From Streptomyces sp. NBC_01232 (GTDB lineage Bacteria > Actinomycetota > Actinomycetes > Streptomycetales > Streptomycetaceae): 64,000 nucleotides of DNA. Positions 25,059 through 33,498 of this stretch are shown here, in pieces (position 1 is the stretch's first letter; each line of letters opens with the position of its first letter). The position numbers and the translations under genes are program-made. The stretch covers positions 1 to 64,000 of the forward strand of contig NZ_CP108520.1 in assembly GCF_035989885.1 (NCBI RefSeq). The letters run 5' to 3'. The notes beneath the pieces are model-generated. The model did not search any database and was not told the DNA's origin. It saw only the letters and a list, made by a program, of their open reading frames with translations.

Positions 25059-25208
25059 CTACGCCGGGCTCTTCGCAGCTTCCGCACTTCGAAGAGCGTT
25101 CACCAGCGTCCATGAGAGGTCGTCGGAGTCCAGGTCCTCGGCGTCGACCTCGCCCAAGTAGGCCTCGATGGCCTCGCGCAGGACTTCGGCCTTCTCGTCA
25201 TCCGTCAT
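25059..25208 (-). CDS. Small acidic 49-aa protein
   Basis: Reads MTDDEKAEVLREAIEAYLGE, then VDAEDLDSDDLSWTLVNALRS and a short Ala/Lys tail. It has clean Streptomyces codon use, an all-helical and very acidic composition, and starts only 5 bp after the stop of the 468-aa gene, so it is probably translationally coupled to it. The gene is short enough to be missed by automatic calling. It may be an accessory or inhibitor subunit of its neighbour. Confidence 0.55.
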   Translation of the reverse strand: MTDDEKAEVLREAIEAYLGEVDAEDLDSDDLSWTLVNALRSAEAAKSPA

Positions 25209-25213
25209 GGCGG

Positions 25214-26620
25214 TCAGTCTGCCCGACCACCGACGGCCGTGAGACCGCGTGCCCGGGACAGGTCAGTGCAGCGGATCCCGCCGCCGGGGTGCCACTCCAA
25301 CACCGGCCCCACCGCGTCGCCGTGCTCGGCGCACCAGGAGACCGGGACCACCCCGCCGCAGTCGTGCCGCGCACACACGCAGCCCTCACCCGTACCCGCG
25401 TACGCGACCCCGTGACGGACCACCCCGCCCGCCGGCCCTGACCCGGCTGCCCCGCGCAGGCCGGCCGGCCAGGCCAGCGTCAGGCGCAGGCCCCCCGATC
25501 CCGACCTGAACCTGTCGATCACCCGCACCTCCCCCGGCACCGCCAACGGGCCGCTACCGGGCGCGGTCAGCCGGCGCAGCGACGCCCCGAACTCCCCGCC
25601 GGCCAGGTCGGCCAGCGCGTCGGCGTCCTCGTCGGTGGACCAGCCGGACAACGTGTCTTCGCCGGCCGCGTCGTCGGCCAGGGACAGCCACGGGTCATCG
25701 AGGCGGAACCGGTGCGTGGCGCCTTTGGCCCCGGCCAGCACCAGGGCGGCGATCGTCGGCCCCGTGGGTACGCCGATCTTGTCGTGGGCGAGGAGCCAGG
25801 CCACGACCGCGCGGCGGTCGAACTGCGGGTGCACGTCCGTACCGGCCATCGGGTCGGGGAAGTCGTCGTGCCGGTGGCGCCAGTTCACCACCGCGGCCCG
25901 GCCCACCCTGGCGATCCGCGCCACCTCCGCCAACAACACCCGCTGCCACCCCGGGGACGGGTCCAGCGCAGCGAGCGGGGAGCGGCTGCCCGCCCGGGCG
26001 GTGCGCACGGCCCGCCAGTCCACGCAGGGGCGGACCACCTCCAGGAGTGCGATCTCCTGGGCGTCGTACAAGGGGACCGTGGTCACCCCGCCCTGCCGCT
26101 TGTAGTCGACGGTCACGGAGGCGACCGGGGCCAGCCAGCCGAGCCGCACCACCTGGTCGAAGTCGGTACGGCGCACGCCCAGGCGCACCGCGGCCTGGTC
26201 CGGTCCGAGGGGGACGTGCCGGTCGAGGAGGGCGGGCAGGTCCCGGCGGCGCGCGAGGGCGGCCACCTGGTCCGGGTGGACGACGGGGAACCGGGGCTCC
26301 CCTCCCAGGTAGACCAGGAGACCGGCCTTCACGAGGTGACCGACCGCCGAGGCGGTCACCCTCGGCCGGAGGATCGGGAGCGGCACCCCCAGGGCCTCAG
26401 TCAGCCGGTCCGCCGCCACCCCGGCCTCGATCCCCCGCAGCGCAGCGCGGACCGCTTCCGGGTCGGCGGCCTCCACCACCGCACGCGACCACCTGCCCGG
26501 CCCGACATCCGCGGCCGGGACCAGACCCGAACCCGTCGCCCACCGCCATGCCGCAACCGGCACCCGCAGCCGGCCCGCCGCCTGCCCCTCGTCGAACACC
26601 TCACGCACCGAACGCACCAT
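25214..26620 (-). CDS. Hypothetical 468-aa protein with HTH-like and Cys/His motifs
   Basis: No known family recognised. The N-terminal 300 residues contain several winged-helix-like segments (VTASAVGHLVKAGLLVYLGG; PDQAAVRLGVRRTDFDQVVRLGWLAPV; ARIARVGRAAVVNWRHRHDDFPDPM), suggesting a DNA-binding protein with multiple HTH units. The C-terminal third is beta-rich and ends with CVCARHDCGG and WCAEHGD, a probable Cys/His metal site. ATG 26620 follows a G-rich ribosome-binding stretch; the frame is open to 26677. It is followed by a coupled 49-aa gene. A truncated copy of its 3' third lies at 20505-21010, and its upstream DNA carries a 28-bp repeat. Confidence 0.65.
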   Translation of the reverse strand: MVRSVREVFDEGQAAGRLRVPVAAWRWATGSGLVPAADVGPGRWSRAVVEAADPEAVRAALRGIEAGVAADRLTEALGVPLPILRPRVTASAVGHLVKAGLLVYLGGEPRFPVVHPDQVAALARRRDLPALLDRHVPLGPDQAAVRLGVRRTDFDQVVRLGWLAPVASVTVDYKRQGGVTTVPLYDAQEIALLEVVRPCVDWRAVRTARAGSRSPLAALDPSPGWQRVLLAEVARIARVGRAAVVNWRHRHDDFPDPMAGTDVHPQFDRRAVVAWLLAHDKIGVPTGPTIAALVLAGAKGATHRFRLDDPWLSLADDAAGEDTLSGWSTDEDADALADLAGGEFGASLRRLTAPGSGPLAVPGEVRVIDRFRSGSGGLRLTLAWPAGLRGAAGSGPAGGVVRHGVAYAGTGEGCVCARHDCGGVVPVSWCAEHGDAVGPVLEWHPGGGIRCTDLSRARGLTAVGGRAD

Positions 26621-26735
26621 CAACCCCACTCCCATCCACATCCGACCGGACCGACCACCGGGCCAGGCCCGAAACATGCCGAAAGATCTTGTTTGATGTC
26701 AATAGACTTGCTTTTAGGGCGAGTTGAGGGCACGC

Positions 26736-26763
26736 CGCACAAGCCGCCTACGCGTACGCGAGG
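26736..26763 (+). repeat. 28-bp repeat, copy B
   Basis: Identical to 21035-21062. It lies about 115 bp upstream of the 468-aa gene start. The AT-rich stretch 26690-26720 between them probably holds the promoter. Confidence 0.7.
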
Positions 26764-26938
26764 ACGATGTTCACTCGTTCGGCTGATTCGATCTGGCGGG
26801 CCCGGGCATGCGGCGGCGCGGGTCGCCGGTGGTGGCGATCCGCGCCATTTTTGCTGGTGAACTGCGGGCTTCGTGCGGTGCGGGCGATGGGTGGGGGGCG
26901 CTGTGTGCAGCGCCCCCTCGGCTTCGCGCCGGGTGTCG

Positions 26939-27196
26939 TCAACGGCGCCGCAGGAGTACGGCGATCAGGGCGGCCGTCAGTGGGGCGGCGACGGCCGCGA
27001 CGGCCATGACCGGCTTGGTCAGATTCGGGTGCGCGGCGACCGCGTACCCGACACCGCCCAGGAGGGCGAGGACGACAAGGGCCAGGAGCAGCAGGACGAG
27101 CGGGTCTGGACCCGGGCCTCCCGCGGGCGTCCGTCGAGCCGGGGCGTCGGGTTCGGCCTGGGGCTCGGGCTGGGGCTGGGGGGTGTTGGCGGGCAT
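26939..27196 (-). CDS. Small two-TM membrane protein, module copy 2
   Basis: 85 aa: a Pro/Gln/Glu-rich N-terminus of about 30 residues, helix 1 (LVLLLLALVVLALLGGVGYAV), loop AAHPNLTKP, helix 2 and a triple-Arg end. Homologous to the product of 3100-3341, and even the GGGAGGGAACCC leader is conserved. It is divergent from the HTH/coiled-coil gene at 27434. Confidence 0.75.
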   Translation of the reverse strand: MPANTPQPQPEPQAEPDAPARRTPAGGPGPDPLVLLLLALVVLALLGGVGYAVAAHPNLTKPVMAVAAVAAPLTAALIAVLLRRR

Positions 27197-27433
27197 AGGG
27201 GTTCCCTCCCGTGGAGGGCCCGCGGGCGGTCCGCGGGCGGCGGCTCGCGGTCGGATCCGCGGCCTGATCTCAGCCTCATGGGGGCGGTGATCTTGCGGGA
27301 GAGGGGACGGATGTTACATCGCGATCGGCAACGATCCGGCCACCTCGGCACGGTGTTCCAGGGGTGTCACGGACTGCGTGAAAATCGGGCAATCGCGCTG
27401 GTGGACAGCGTATTTCCGGAGGAAGGGCAGGCA
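27197..27433. promoter_or_regulatory. Shared divergent promoter region, copy 2
   Basis: Homologous to 2871-3099, with GGTGTTCC at 27352-27359, a GTGTCAC word at 27364-27370 and AATCGGGCAA at 27383-27392. Motif spacing equals that in copy 1. A GGAGG ribosome binding site for the HTH gene lies just before 27434. Confidence 0.55.
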
Positions 27434-28705
27434 ATGGGCGCACCCGAGGGGGCGGCCGCGTACGCGTACGCGGCCGCGCTGCGAAAGGCCTTGGACGGCT
27501 ATCTCGCCGGCGGCGGTACCCAGAAGGCGCTCAGCACCGGGACGGGCATCAAGGCGAGCAGCCTCTCGCGATACCTGAGCGGAGAACGGGTCACCCCGCG
27601 GGCGAAGCTCCACGCCATCAAGGCCTACCTCGAAACGCAGTCCGTCCCCTGCCCCGACGAGGTCTGGGCCGAGCTGGACGAGCTGTGCGGCAAGGCGCAC
27701 CTCGCCAGCGGCGCCGCCGCCGTCCAGCGCGACCATCTCAAGGAAGAGCTGGCTCGCGCGTGCGGCGAGCACCAGCGAGCCCAGTGGATCGCCGAGAAGC
27801 AGCTGCACGGTCTGCAGCAGCGGGCGGACCGCCTGGCCGAAGACCTCTGGCAGGCTCTGGCCCGTGCGCAGCGCGCGGAGCGCACACGCCGGATCCTCCA
27901 GGAGCGTGTCACGGTGCAGGACCGGGGCCTGCGCAAGGCCGGGGACTACGCCCGAAGCATCGACGACGAACTCGCACAGCAGAAGAAGCAGTCCGGCCTG
28001 CTCCGGACGGAGCTCGGCGTCCTGCGCGAGCAGAACCGCCGGCTCCTCGATGAGAAGCCCGCCGTTGCCGCCCCGGCAACGCAGCTCAGCCATGTGCCCA
28101 CGCCGCAGTACATCTACATCCCGGTTCCCGGCCTTGCCGTCGAGACGGTGCCGGCGGCCGCGGAAGCCACCGGGGCGGCAAGCTCCCCCCAGTGGCAGAT
28201 CCTCCCGCCGGAACCGCCGGATGCCAGGCCGCCCGAGTGGTGCGGGACGACTCCTGTCCACGAGGAAGATCAATACGGGTACGAGGCGTACGGCTCCGGG
28301 TACTGGCCCCCCGGCCAGCTCACCTACGACGCGCTGTTCGCGTACGACACCGCGGGCACCCAGCCCGCCCCGCACGGCTACCAAGACGACACAACCACGA
28401 GCCCCTACCCCCAACACGACGCATACGTCTACGAACCGTGGGCCGATGCGCCTTACGCCACGAGTGCCTACGACGTATGGGGCTACGACGGGTCGACTGC
28501 CGGCCCTCTCCTCACCCCTGCGAACGCCGAACCGTCCCTGCATACCTCGGCCGCCTCGCCCGGACCTCTCCCCCACCCGGAAGACAACAACGCGCAGCAG
28601 ACGGCCCGGGCCCAGCCGAACCACACGACTCCTTCGCGCCGCAGGGCCGGAGCGGTGCCGACTCTCGCACTGCTCGCCGTCCTCGTCGGTGCCCACATCC
28701 TGTGA
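27434..28705 (+). CDS. HTH / coiled-coil protein with C-terminal TM anchor
   Basis: 423 aa. Residues about 10-70 form an XRE-like HTH (TQKALSTGTGIKASSLSRYLSGERVTPRAKLHAIKAYL), followed by a coiled coil to about 215 ending EQNRRLLDEKP. Both are clearly homologous to the protein at 606-2870. The coil is followed by an unusual low-complexity segment rich in Tyr, Pro, Asp and Gly (residues about 235-370), and the protein ends in a single hydrophobic helix (VPTLALLAVLVGAHIL). This is a membrane-tethered DNA-binding layout with a different membrane part from copy 1. GGAGGAAGG before ATG 27434 supports the start. Target and signal are unknown. Confidence 0.75.
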   Translation: MGAPEGAAAYAYAAALRKALDGYLAGGGTQKALSTGTGIKASSLSRYLSGERVTPRAKLHAIKAYLETQSVPCPDEVWAELDELCGKAHLASGAAAVQRDHLKEELARACGEHQRAQWIAEKQLHGLQQRADRLAEDLWQALARAQRAERTRRILQERVTVQDRGLRKAGDYARSIDDELAQQKKQSGLLRTELGVLREQNRRLLDEKPAVAAPATQLSHVPTPQYIYIPVPGLAVETVPAAAEATGAASSPQWQILPPEPPDARPPEWCGTTPVHEEDQYGYEAYGSGYWPPGQLTYDALFAYDTAGTQPAPHGYQDDTTTSPYPQHDAYVYEPWADAPYATSAYDVWGYDGSTAGPLLTPANAEPSLHTSAASPGPLPHPEDNNAQQTARAQPNHTTPSRRRAGAVPTLALLAVLVGAHIL

Positions 28706-29156
28706 GCTAAGGCGCCCTGTGGGCAGCCGGCGCGGCACGTGGAGCCGGAGCGCAGCGCGCCATCGGCCCCGTGCGGTGCCAAAAACGCATCCTGCCCGTA
28801 GGGGAGAGTAAGGGGCCTCGACCGGCCGGGGGGGGCAGGTGTCGGCGATGGATGCTGTCGGCCGGGGCGGTGCCCGGCGACGTGTGACGGCAGCCGGGTC
28901 CTGCCCCCGGCCGACAGCGCCACGGGGCTGGGAGCAGCCGGTCCGAAGCCGCTCCTCGCAGTCGCCATTGCACCCTCTTGCCAGGTGGGGCCTGCTGTTG
29001 ACGCGCGCGAGCGCGGAGGTGTCCCACCCGGACAGCGGGTTCCTGCCGCGCACCTTCCGGGTTCGGAAGGACACGTCGAAGTGGTCGATGTCGGAACTCG
29101 ACCCGGAGCTGGTGGGCTCGGGTTCCGCCGTCCTGAGCCACCGGCCCGGGAGCTGC
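28706..29156. other. 450-bp spacer, no confident gene
   Basis: Positions about 28770-28840 resemble 31005-31090: both contain CCATCGGCCC, then CGTGC.GTGCC, and later CGACCGGCCGGGGGGG. Both blocks lie next to module genes, so they are shared flanks. A plus-strand frame around 29020-29150 (HPDSGFLPRTFRVRKDTSKWSM) looks like a possible coding scrap without start. Confidence 0.4.
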
Positions 29157-30506
29157 TCACATCAGCGGAGGAAAGCCGCACGTGTAGTGGTACGAGTCGT
29201 CCGGATCGACGGCGGGGGCGCTCTTCACACCGCGCGCTGCCAGGAGGATGAGCCCGGTCACGAGCATGAAGACTCCGACGCCGAGGCACCACCCCACCCC
29301 GGTTGTCGGGCGGGCTCGGGACGTCGGGCCACCGGTGTGCATGAACAGCCCGATGAGCAGGAGCACCATGCCGAGTGCGGCGGTGCCCGCGAATGCCCGC
29401 TTCAGCCCGTCGGTGCTGTCGGTCGGATCCGGCTCCGTCAAGGCCGTGGCCGACGGCGGCACCGGGTCGCCGGTGCCGCCGTGGAGCTGGGTTGCGCCCT
29501 GGGCAACCTGCGGCCGGACTGCGGCTTCGCCGTTCTCCTGTGGGACGGGATGGCGGTCGAGGACCTGGCCGACGGCAAGCAGCGCCGGGGCGAGCGTCAC
29601 GTCCTCGACGTGAGTGTCCTGGTCGGCTTCGGCCGTCGCGAGTTCCGCCTGAAGGCCCACCAGGTCCTCGCGCAGCCGGGCGGACTCCACACGGAGTCGG
29701 TCGCGTTCCTGCCGCAGGGATGTCGCCTCTGCGGCCGAGTCCTCCAGCAGGACGCGCATAGCCTGGATCCTGTTCTCCTGCGTGAGCAGGTCCTGGCGGA
29801 GGCGCGCTTCCTCCTCCTCCCGCACCCGCACCTGCTCCTCGTGTTCGGCTCGTACCCGTTCGAGCCGGGCGTCGAAGGCGGTGCGGTCGAGTCGGCGGGC
29901 GTCCTGTTCCGCTTCGATCAGGGTGTTCAGGCGGGTGGTCTCGCGTTCGTCGTGCTGTCGTTGCGTGCGGAGCGCGTCCTCGGCCGCGGCGAGGGCCTGG
30001 CTCGTCGTCTCGTGCCGGGACAAGAGGTCGTCGTAGTCGGCCTGCTGCCGGCGGTGCTCACCGAGGGCGTCCTCCAGCCGGGCCTGGACCCGGTCGTGGA
30101 GGACGACGGCCTCCTCGTAGGCGTCGGCCATCACCAGGCGTTCGGCGAACGCCGGATGTGCCTCCCCCAGGGCCGCGGTGTGCAGGCGCAGCGACAGGGC
30201 CCGGACCTCCTCGCTCGCACCGCAGAGCTGGATGATCGCCTCGACCGTGGAACGGTGGGGAAGCCGGTCTCCCGACAGGTTCTTCGACAGGGCAGAGGCG
30301 CTCATGGCCACACCCGGGGCGACGTGCTTGCTGGCCAGGTCCGCGGCCCCGATCAGGGACCGCAGGTGCTCGACGAGCGCCCGCTTGTGCGGGCGGTTCC
30401 TGAATACCTCCGGCTTCAGCGGGTTGAGCGGCCGGCGAGCCGGCCGCCGGGGCTCTCCGCCTGCGGGTCCTTCACCGCCGGTTCCCTCCTCGGCAACACC
30501 TGTCAT
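29157..30506 (-). CDS. HTH / coiled-coil protein with two C-terminal TM helices
   Basis: 449 aa. An HTH-like N-terminal domain (residues about 38-85, ASKHVAPGVAMSASALSKNLSGDRLPHRSTVEAII) is followed by a very long coiled coil (about 130-300, EERETTRL..EAEQDARRL and onward). A Pro/Thr linker and two hydrophobic helices come next (TAALGMVLLLIGLFMHTGG and LGVGVFMLVTGLILLAARG), then a short tail with one Cys. It is the third protein in the window with the HTH, coil, membrane order, but sequence similarity to the other two is weak, so layout is the main argument. GGGAG precedes ATG 30506. A small membrane protein is divergent at 30667, as in the other copies. Confidence 0.7.
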   Translation of the reverse strand: MTGVAEEGTGGEGPAGGEPRRPARRPLNPLKPEVFRNRPHKRALVEHLRSLIGAADLASKHVAPGVAMSASALSKNLSGDRLPHRSTVEAIIQLCGASEEVRALSLRLHTAALGEAHPAFAERLVMADAYEEAVVLHDRVQARLEDALGEHRRQQADYDDLLSRHETTSQALAAAEDALRTQRQHDERETTRLNTLIEAEQDARRLDRTAFDARLERVRAEHEEQVRVREEEEARLRQDLLTQENRIQAMRVLLEDSAAEATSLRQERDRLRVESARLREDLVGLQAELATAEADQDTHVEDVTLAPALLAVGQVLDRHPVPQENGEAAVRPQVAQGATQLHGGTGDPVPPSATALTEPDPTDSTDGLKRAFAGTAALGMVLLLIGLFMHTGGPTSRARPTTGVGWCLGVGVFMLVTGLILLAARGVKSAPAVDPDDSYHYTCGFPPLM

Positions 30507-30666
30507 GCCTGTTCTCCCAGTTGGCAGTTACGGAAAGAAGATCGTTGCCCTTGGCGCACCCACCGCTGCGACGCGACGCTCGCACCACACCCCGCCGCAC
30601 GCCGCTCCAGCGGCAGACCTGCGGGGGTGACGTCCTGCGACCTTCCATGTACTGAGGAGAACCATC

Positions 30667-30894
30667 GTGTCGAGCCGTCGTGCCCCGCGGGGCAGCTTTC
30701 CCGTAGATCTCGCCGTGTTCCTGGCGATCCTGGCCACCGGCGTCGTCCTCGTCCTCGTCGGCCATGTCTCCCCCGAGGCACTCGCCGGTTACGCCTCCGC
30801 GCTCGCCGGCCTCTACGCGGCCTGGCACCACCGCCCCCGGAGCGAAGAAACTCGGCCGACCCTTCCCGAGGCCCCGCCCGCACCCGAGCGGTAG
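30667..30894 (+). CDS. Small two-TM membrane protein, module copy 3
   Basis: 75 aa with two hydrophobic helices (VDLAVFLAILATGVVLVLVGHV and ALAGYASALAGLYAAWHH) separated by SPE, and a Pro/Glu-rich C-terminus. The start is GTG 30667 with GAGGAG 7 bases upstream. It is similar in topology, though not obviously in sequence, to the products at 3100 and 26939, and likewise divergent from an HTH/coiled-coil gene with about 160 bp between. Confidence 0.65.
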   Translation: MSSRRAPRGSFPVDLAVFLAILATGVVLVLVGHVSPEALAGYASALAGLYAAWHHRPRSEETRPTLPEAPPAPER

Positions 30895-31065
30895 AGACCC
30901 TCACCCCACGCCACCTCATCTCCAGGGGCTCCTCGCTGCGGAGACGCAACCCGACCACTGAACTACGCCGATAACACGCCGAAAGAACCTGCCGGAGGGC
31001 GGTGCACCATCGGCCCGTGCCGTGCCGGAGACACACGTGCCCGGGGTGGTGGAAGACAGACAAAA

Positions 31066-31100
31066 GGCCCCGACCGGCCGGGGGGGGGCCGGGTCGGGGC
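31066..31100. terminator. Hairpin with G-tract loop, terminator-like
   Basis: GGCCCCGACCGGCC pairs with GGCCGGGTCGGGGCC (one bulged base) around a run of G residues. A second related GC-rich inverted block follows to about 31130. It lies downstream of the small membrane gene of module copy 3 and resembles the hairpin-like CGACCGGCCGGGGGGG at about 28818. No other feature is visible between 30895 and 31313. Confidence 0.5.
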
Positions 31101-31313
31101 CGCGCCCCGACCGGCGGGGGGGTGCCGGGCGGAGCGGTCAAGGGGTGGGGCGGGAAAGGGGGGTCGCCTCACGGCGGAGGGCTCTGCAGGGCTTCAGCCG
31201 AACGATCTTCCCCACAGGCACAGGGACACAGTCCCTTCCCGCACCCCACAGGTACATGAACGGTCAACCAAACCGGAATGTTCCCACCTATAAGAGGTAT
31301 ACCGCCGCGCCGG

Positions 31314-31673
31314 TCAGAGGACGACGGGAACACGCAGACCGAGAGCAACCGCCGCACGCCGGCAACCCGCGCGAACGGCAGCCAGCTCCGCCCGCGCATC
31401 CGTCCCCGCCCGCCCCGCCGCAGCCGTGAAGGATCCGGCGGCCGCCGTGTGCAGTTCGGCCCGCGCGGTCGCGCCGTCGCCGGGGAGCACCGTGATCTCG
31501 GCGGCGTCCGCGACCGCACCGACCAGCCGTGCCACCTCCGCCGGCCCGGACACGGACCGGTGAACGTGAACGCCCAGCATCCCGGGCACCCATCCTTCGA
31601 GGGCGCCCCGGATGTCCTCGCACAACCCGCCGAGACCCGCGTGCGGGCCGTCGGGCGCGATGCCGGCGCTCAT
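31314..31673 (-). CDS. Hypothetical 119-aa protein
   Basis: Ala/Gly-rich soluble protein: VHRSVSGPAEVARLVGAVADAAEITVLPGDGATARAELH followed by a helical tail (ELAAVRAGCRRAAVALGLRVPVVL). Codon bias is good across the frame. The start is uncertain because only a too-close GGGGAG precedes ATG 31673. No domain recognised. Confidence 0.5.
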   Translation of the reverse strand: MSAGIAPDGPHAGLGGLCEDIRGALEGWVPGMLGVHVHRSVSGPAEVARLVGAVADAAEITVLPGDGATARAELHTAAAGSFTAAAGRAGTDARAELAAVRAGCRRAAVALGLRVPVVL

Positions 31674-31815
31674 CTCCCCATCGTCACCGCCCCCACTGAC
31701 ATCCCACTTCGGTGCCGCAGTACCCAGCAGTGCGGGCCGTCGCCCGAGGAGGCGACGGCCCGTGCGGTCATGTCACGCAGGATCCCGGCATCGTGCGGGG
31801 CCCACGGTCGCGGTC

Positions 31816-32286
31816 CTAGCGGCGGCGGCCCCAGGACTCGGTGTCGACGGTGCGGCCGCGGTCGTCGCGCAGCGTCGCGGTGTCGGAGCCGTTGTCCCAG
31901 ACGTAGTCGCGGCGGTCCTGGAACAGGTCGGTACGGGTGTCGCGGCCGTTGCCGGTGTGGATACGGATCGTGGCACGGCCGGCGAGGCGGACGTTGTCGA
32001 AGCGGTAGCGGTTGCCCTCGCGGTCGCGCAGCGTCCAGCCGCGGAGGTTGATGCCGTCGCGGGTGGTGTTGGTGATCTCCACCCACTCGTTGTTCAGGGA
32101 GCGGTTCGAGCGGTCGTCGCGTCCGGGGCTGTCGGCCTGGACGCGGCTGATCTCCACCCTCGGGTGCCGCTGCTGGTGGCGGTCCCCGTCGTGCGCGGCC
32201 GCCGGCAGCGCGGCGGCCGAGACGATCGCGCCGGCCGTCAGGACGGTCGCGGCGATACGACGTACGGAGGAAGAAGCGGAAGACAT
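31816..32286 (-). CDS. Secreted lamin-tail-domain protein
   Basis: 156 aa with a Sec signal peptide (about residues 1-31, cut after ALPAAA). The mature part is a single lamin-tail domain: ISRVQADSPGRDD, then LNNEWVEITNTTRDGINLRGWTLRDREGNRYRF, and RATIRIHTGNGRDTRTDLFQ..DYVWDNGSDTATLRD. In bacteria this Ig-like domain occurs in secreted or surface proteins, often attached to nucleases. Here it stands alone, so binding to DNA or cell wall is only a guess. It is monocistronic, with about 440 bp free upstream. Confidence 0.85.
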   Translation of the reverse strand: MSSASSSVRRIAATVLTAGAIVSAAALPAAAHDGDRHQQRHPRVEISRVQADSPGRDDRSNRSLNNEWVEITNTTRDGINLRGWTLRDREGNRYRFDNVRLAGRATIRIHTGNGRDTRTDLFQDRRDYVWDNGSDTATLRDDRGRTVDTESWGRRR

Positions 32287-32728
32287 AGGTGGCGCCCCTC
32301 AAGAACAGCACCCCACCAGCCGAGACACGGTGGTGAAGGCGTTTGCCGAGTCGGCCCGGATGAGCCGAGGGCCACACTCTCGACCCGACACGGACCCCAC
32401 GGCAGCCCCCGCCGACGCCGGTTACCAGACGTGGACATATCCGTCACAGTCGCCTGCCGGATGCACGCATTCCGCCCGAGCGTGCCCCTGACATTCACTG
32501 ACCGCTACACCCACCCGCCCCGCAAACCGGACATCAGGGTCGACACGCTCCGGCGCACCACCGGGCACACCCCTTCCCCGCCTCACCCGGCCGGACCAGT
32601 GGACCAAGTAACAGCCGTTCTGCGGAATTTTTCGCACGTGAGTCCGTAACTCGCACATGAATCCCACCCTGTGGCAGGCCTCGCCCGCCTCGCTCGGAGC
32701 CACGTACGCCGATGCCGACCGGGTGCTG
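32287..32728. other. Intergenic region
   Basis: Upstream region of the secreted lamin-tail gene and downstream region of the gene ending at 32729. No reliable gene, clear repeat or operator seen. Confidence 0.4.
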
Positions 32729-33331
32729 TCATCCGTCGCGGGCGGTCAGAAGGAGCATCAGGGCCTTGGAGCGGGTGGTCCCGAGCCCGGTGGCCACTGC
32801 CTCGGCCGAGACGCCGTCTTCCGCCAGCGCGCCGGCGGCCTCCCGCCCGACGCGGGTGGCGATCCGCTCCAGCACGCCGACGGCGCGCAGCGCGGCCAGT
32901 GGCGTGTCCTCGGTCGTGGCGGTCAGTCGCTCGGCGACCTCGACCAGGAGCGCGGCCAGCGGCTCGGGGAGGGGTACCGCCTTGTCGCGGACGAGGGACA
33001 GGTGTGCGTTCCAGTCCGCGAGCGGCCCGGTCAGGTCTACGTCCGCCTCGTACAGGGGCCGGTCGCCGACCGCTGCCCAGTCCAGCGGGTACTCGGCGGC
33101 ACCGCGCCATCCGCACGCACACACCGCCCGGAGCGCCTCGGCGAGCGGGCGGCCGGCCCGGCCGTCGTAAGCCGACCAGTGCGTCGTGGAAGGCACGTTC
33201 GGGCCGCTCCCGACGTCGAAGTACACCGGACCCGGCTCACCACCACCGATCAGGGCACCCGCCGCGCCCGCGTGCGCGTCCCCGAACTCCACCGTCCACC
33301 AGGCCCACTCCACCAGCACACCACCCTCCAT
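32729..33331 (-). CDS. Hypothetical 200-aa protein
   Basis: Starts VEWAWWTVEFGDAHAGAAGAL. A short Cys-containing segment, VCACGWRGAAEYPLDW, could bind metal. The C-terminal half is helical and ends VSAEAVATGLGTTRSKALMLLLTAR, which looks like an HTH and could place it among DNA-binding accessory proteins. ATG 33331 and GTG 33319 (the latter after GGAGG) are both possible starts. Located next to secreted-protein genes but without a signal peptide itself. Confidence 0.6.
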   Translation of the reverse strand: MEGGVLVEWAWWTVEFGDAHAGAAGALIGGGEPGPVYFDVGSGPNVPSTTHWSAYDGRAGRPLAEALRAVCACGWRGAAEYPLDWAAVGDRPLYEADVDLTGPLADWNAHLSLVRDKAVPLPEPLAALLVEVAERLTATTEDTPLAALRAVGVLERIATRVGREAAGALAEDGVSAEAVATGLGTTRSKALMLLLTARDG

Positions 33332-33453
33332 CGCGATCCCGCCGGCACCCTGCCCCGCCCGCGCCGCCACCCACACCCCCGCCGACCCAACAACGCGCGT
33401 CGTTGGACCTCCCAAACAGGCTGCGATCACGAGCAGCCCAGGAGCACGGCAAA

Positions 33454-33481
33454 GGGCCGCCACCTGTCGAGGTGGCGGCCC
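33454..33481. terminator. Hairpin terminator
   Basis: GGGCCGCCACCT and its complement (12 bp each) flank the 4-base loop GTCG, just downstream of the secreted HNH nuclease gene that ends at 33499 on the minus strand. Confidence 0.75.
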
Positions 33482-33498
33482 TGGGCGGCGGGCAAGGC

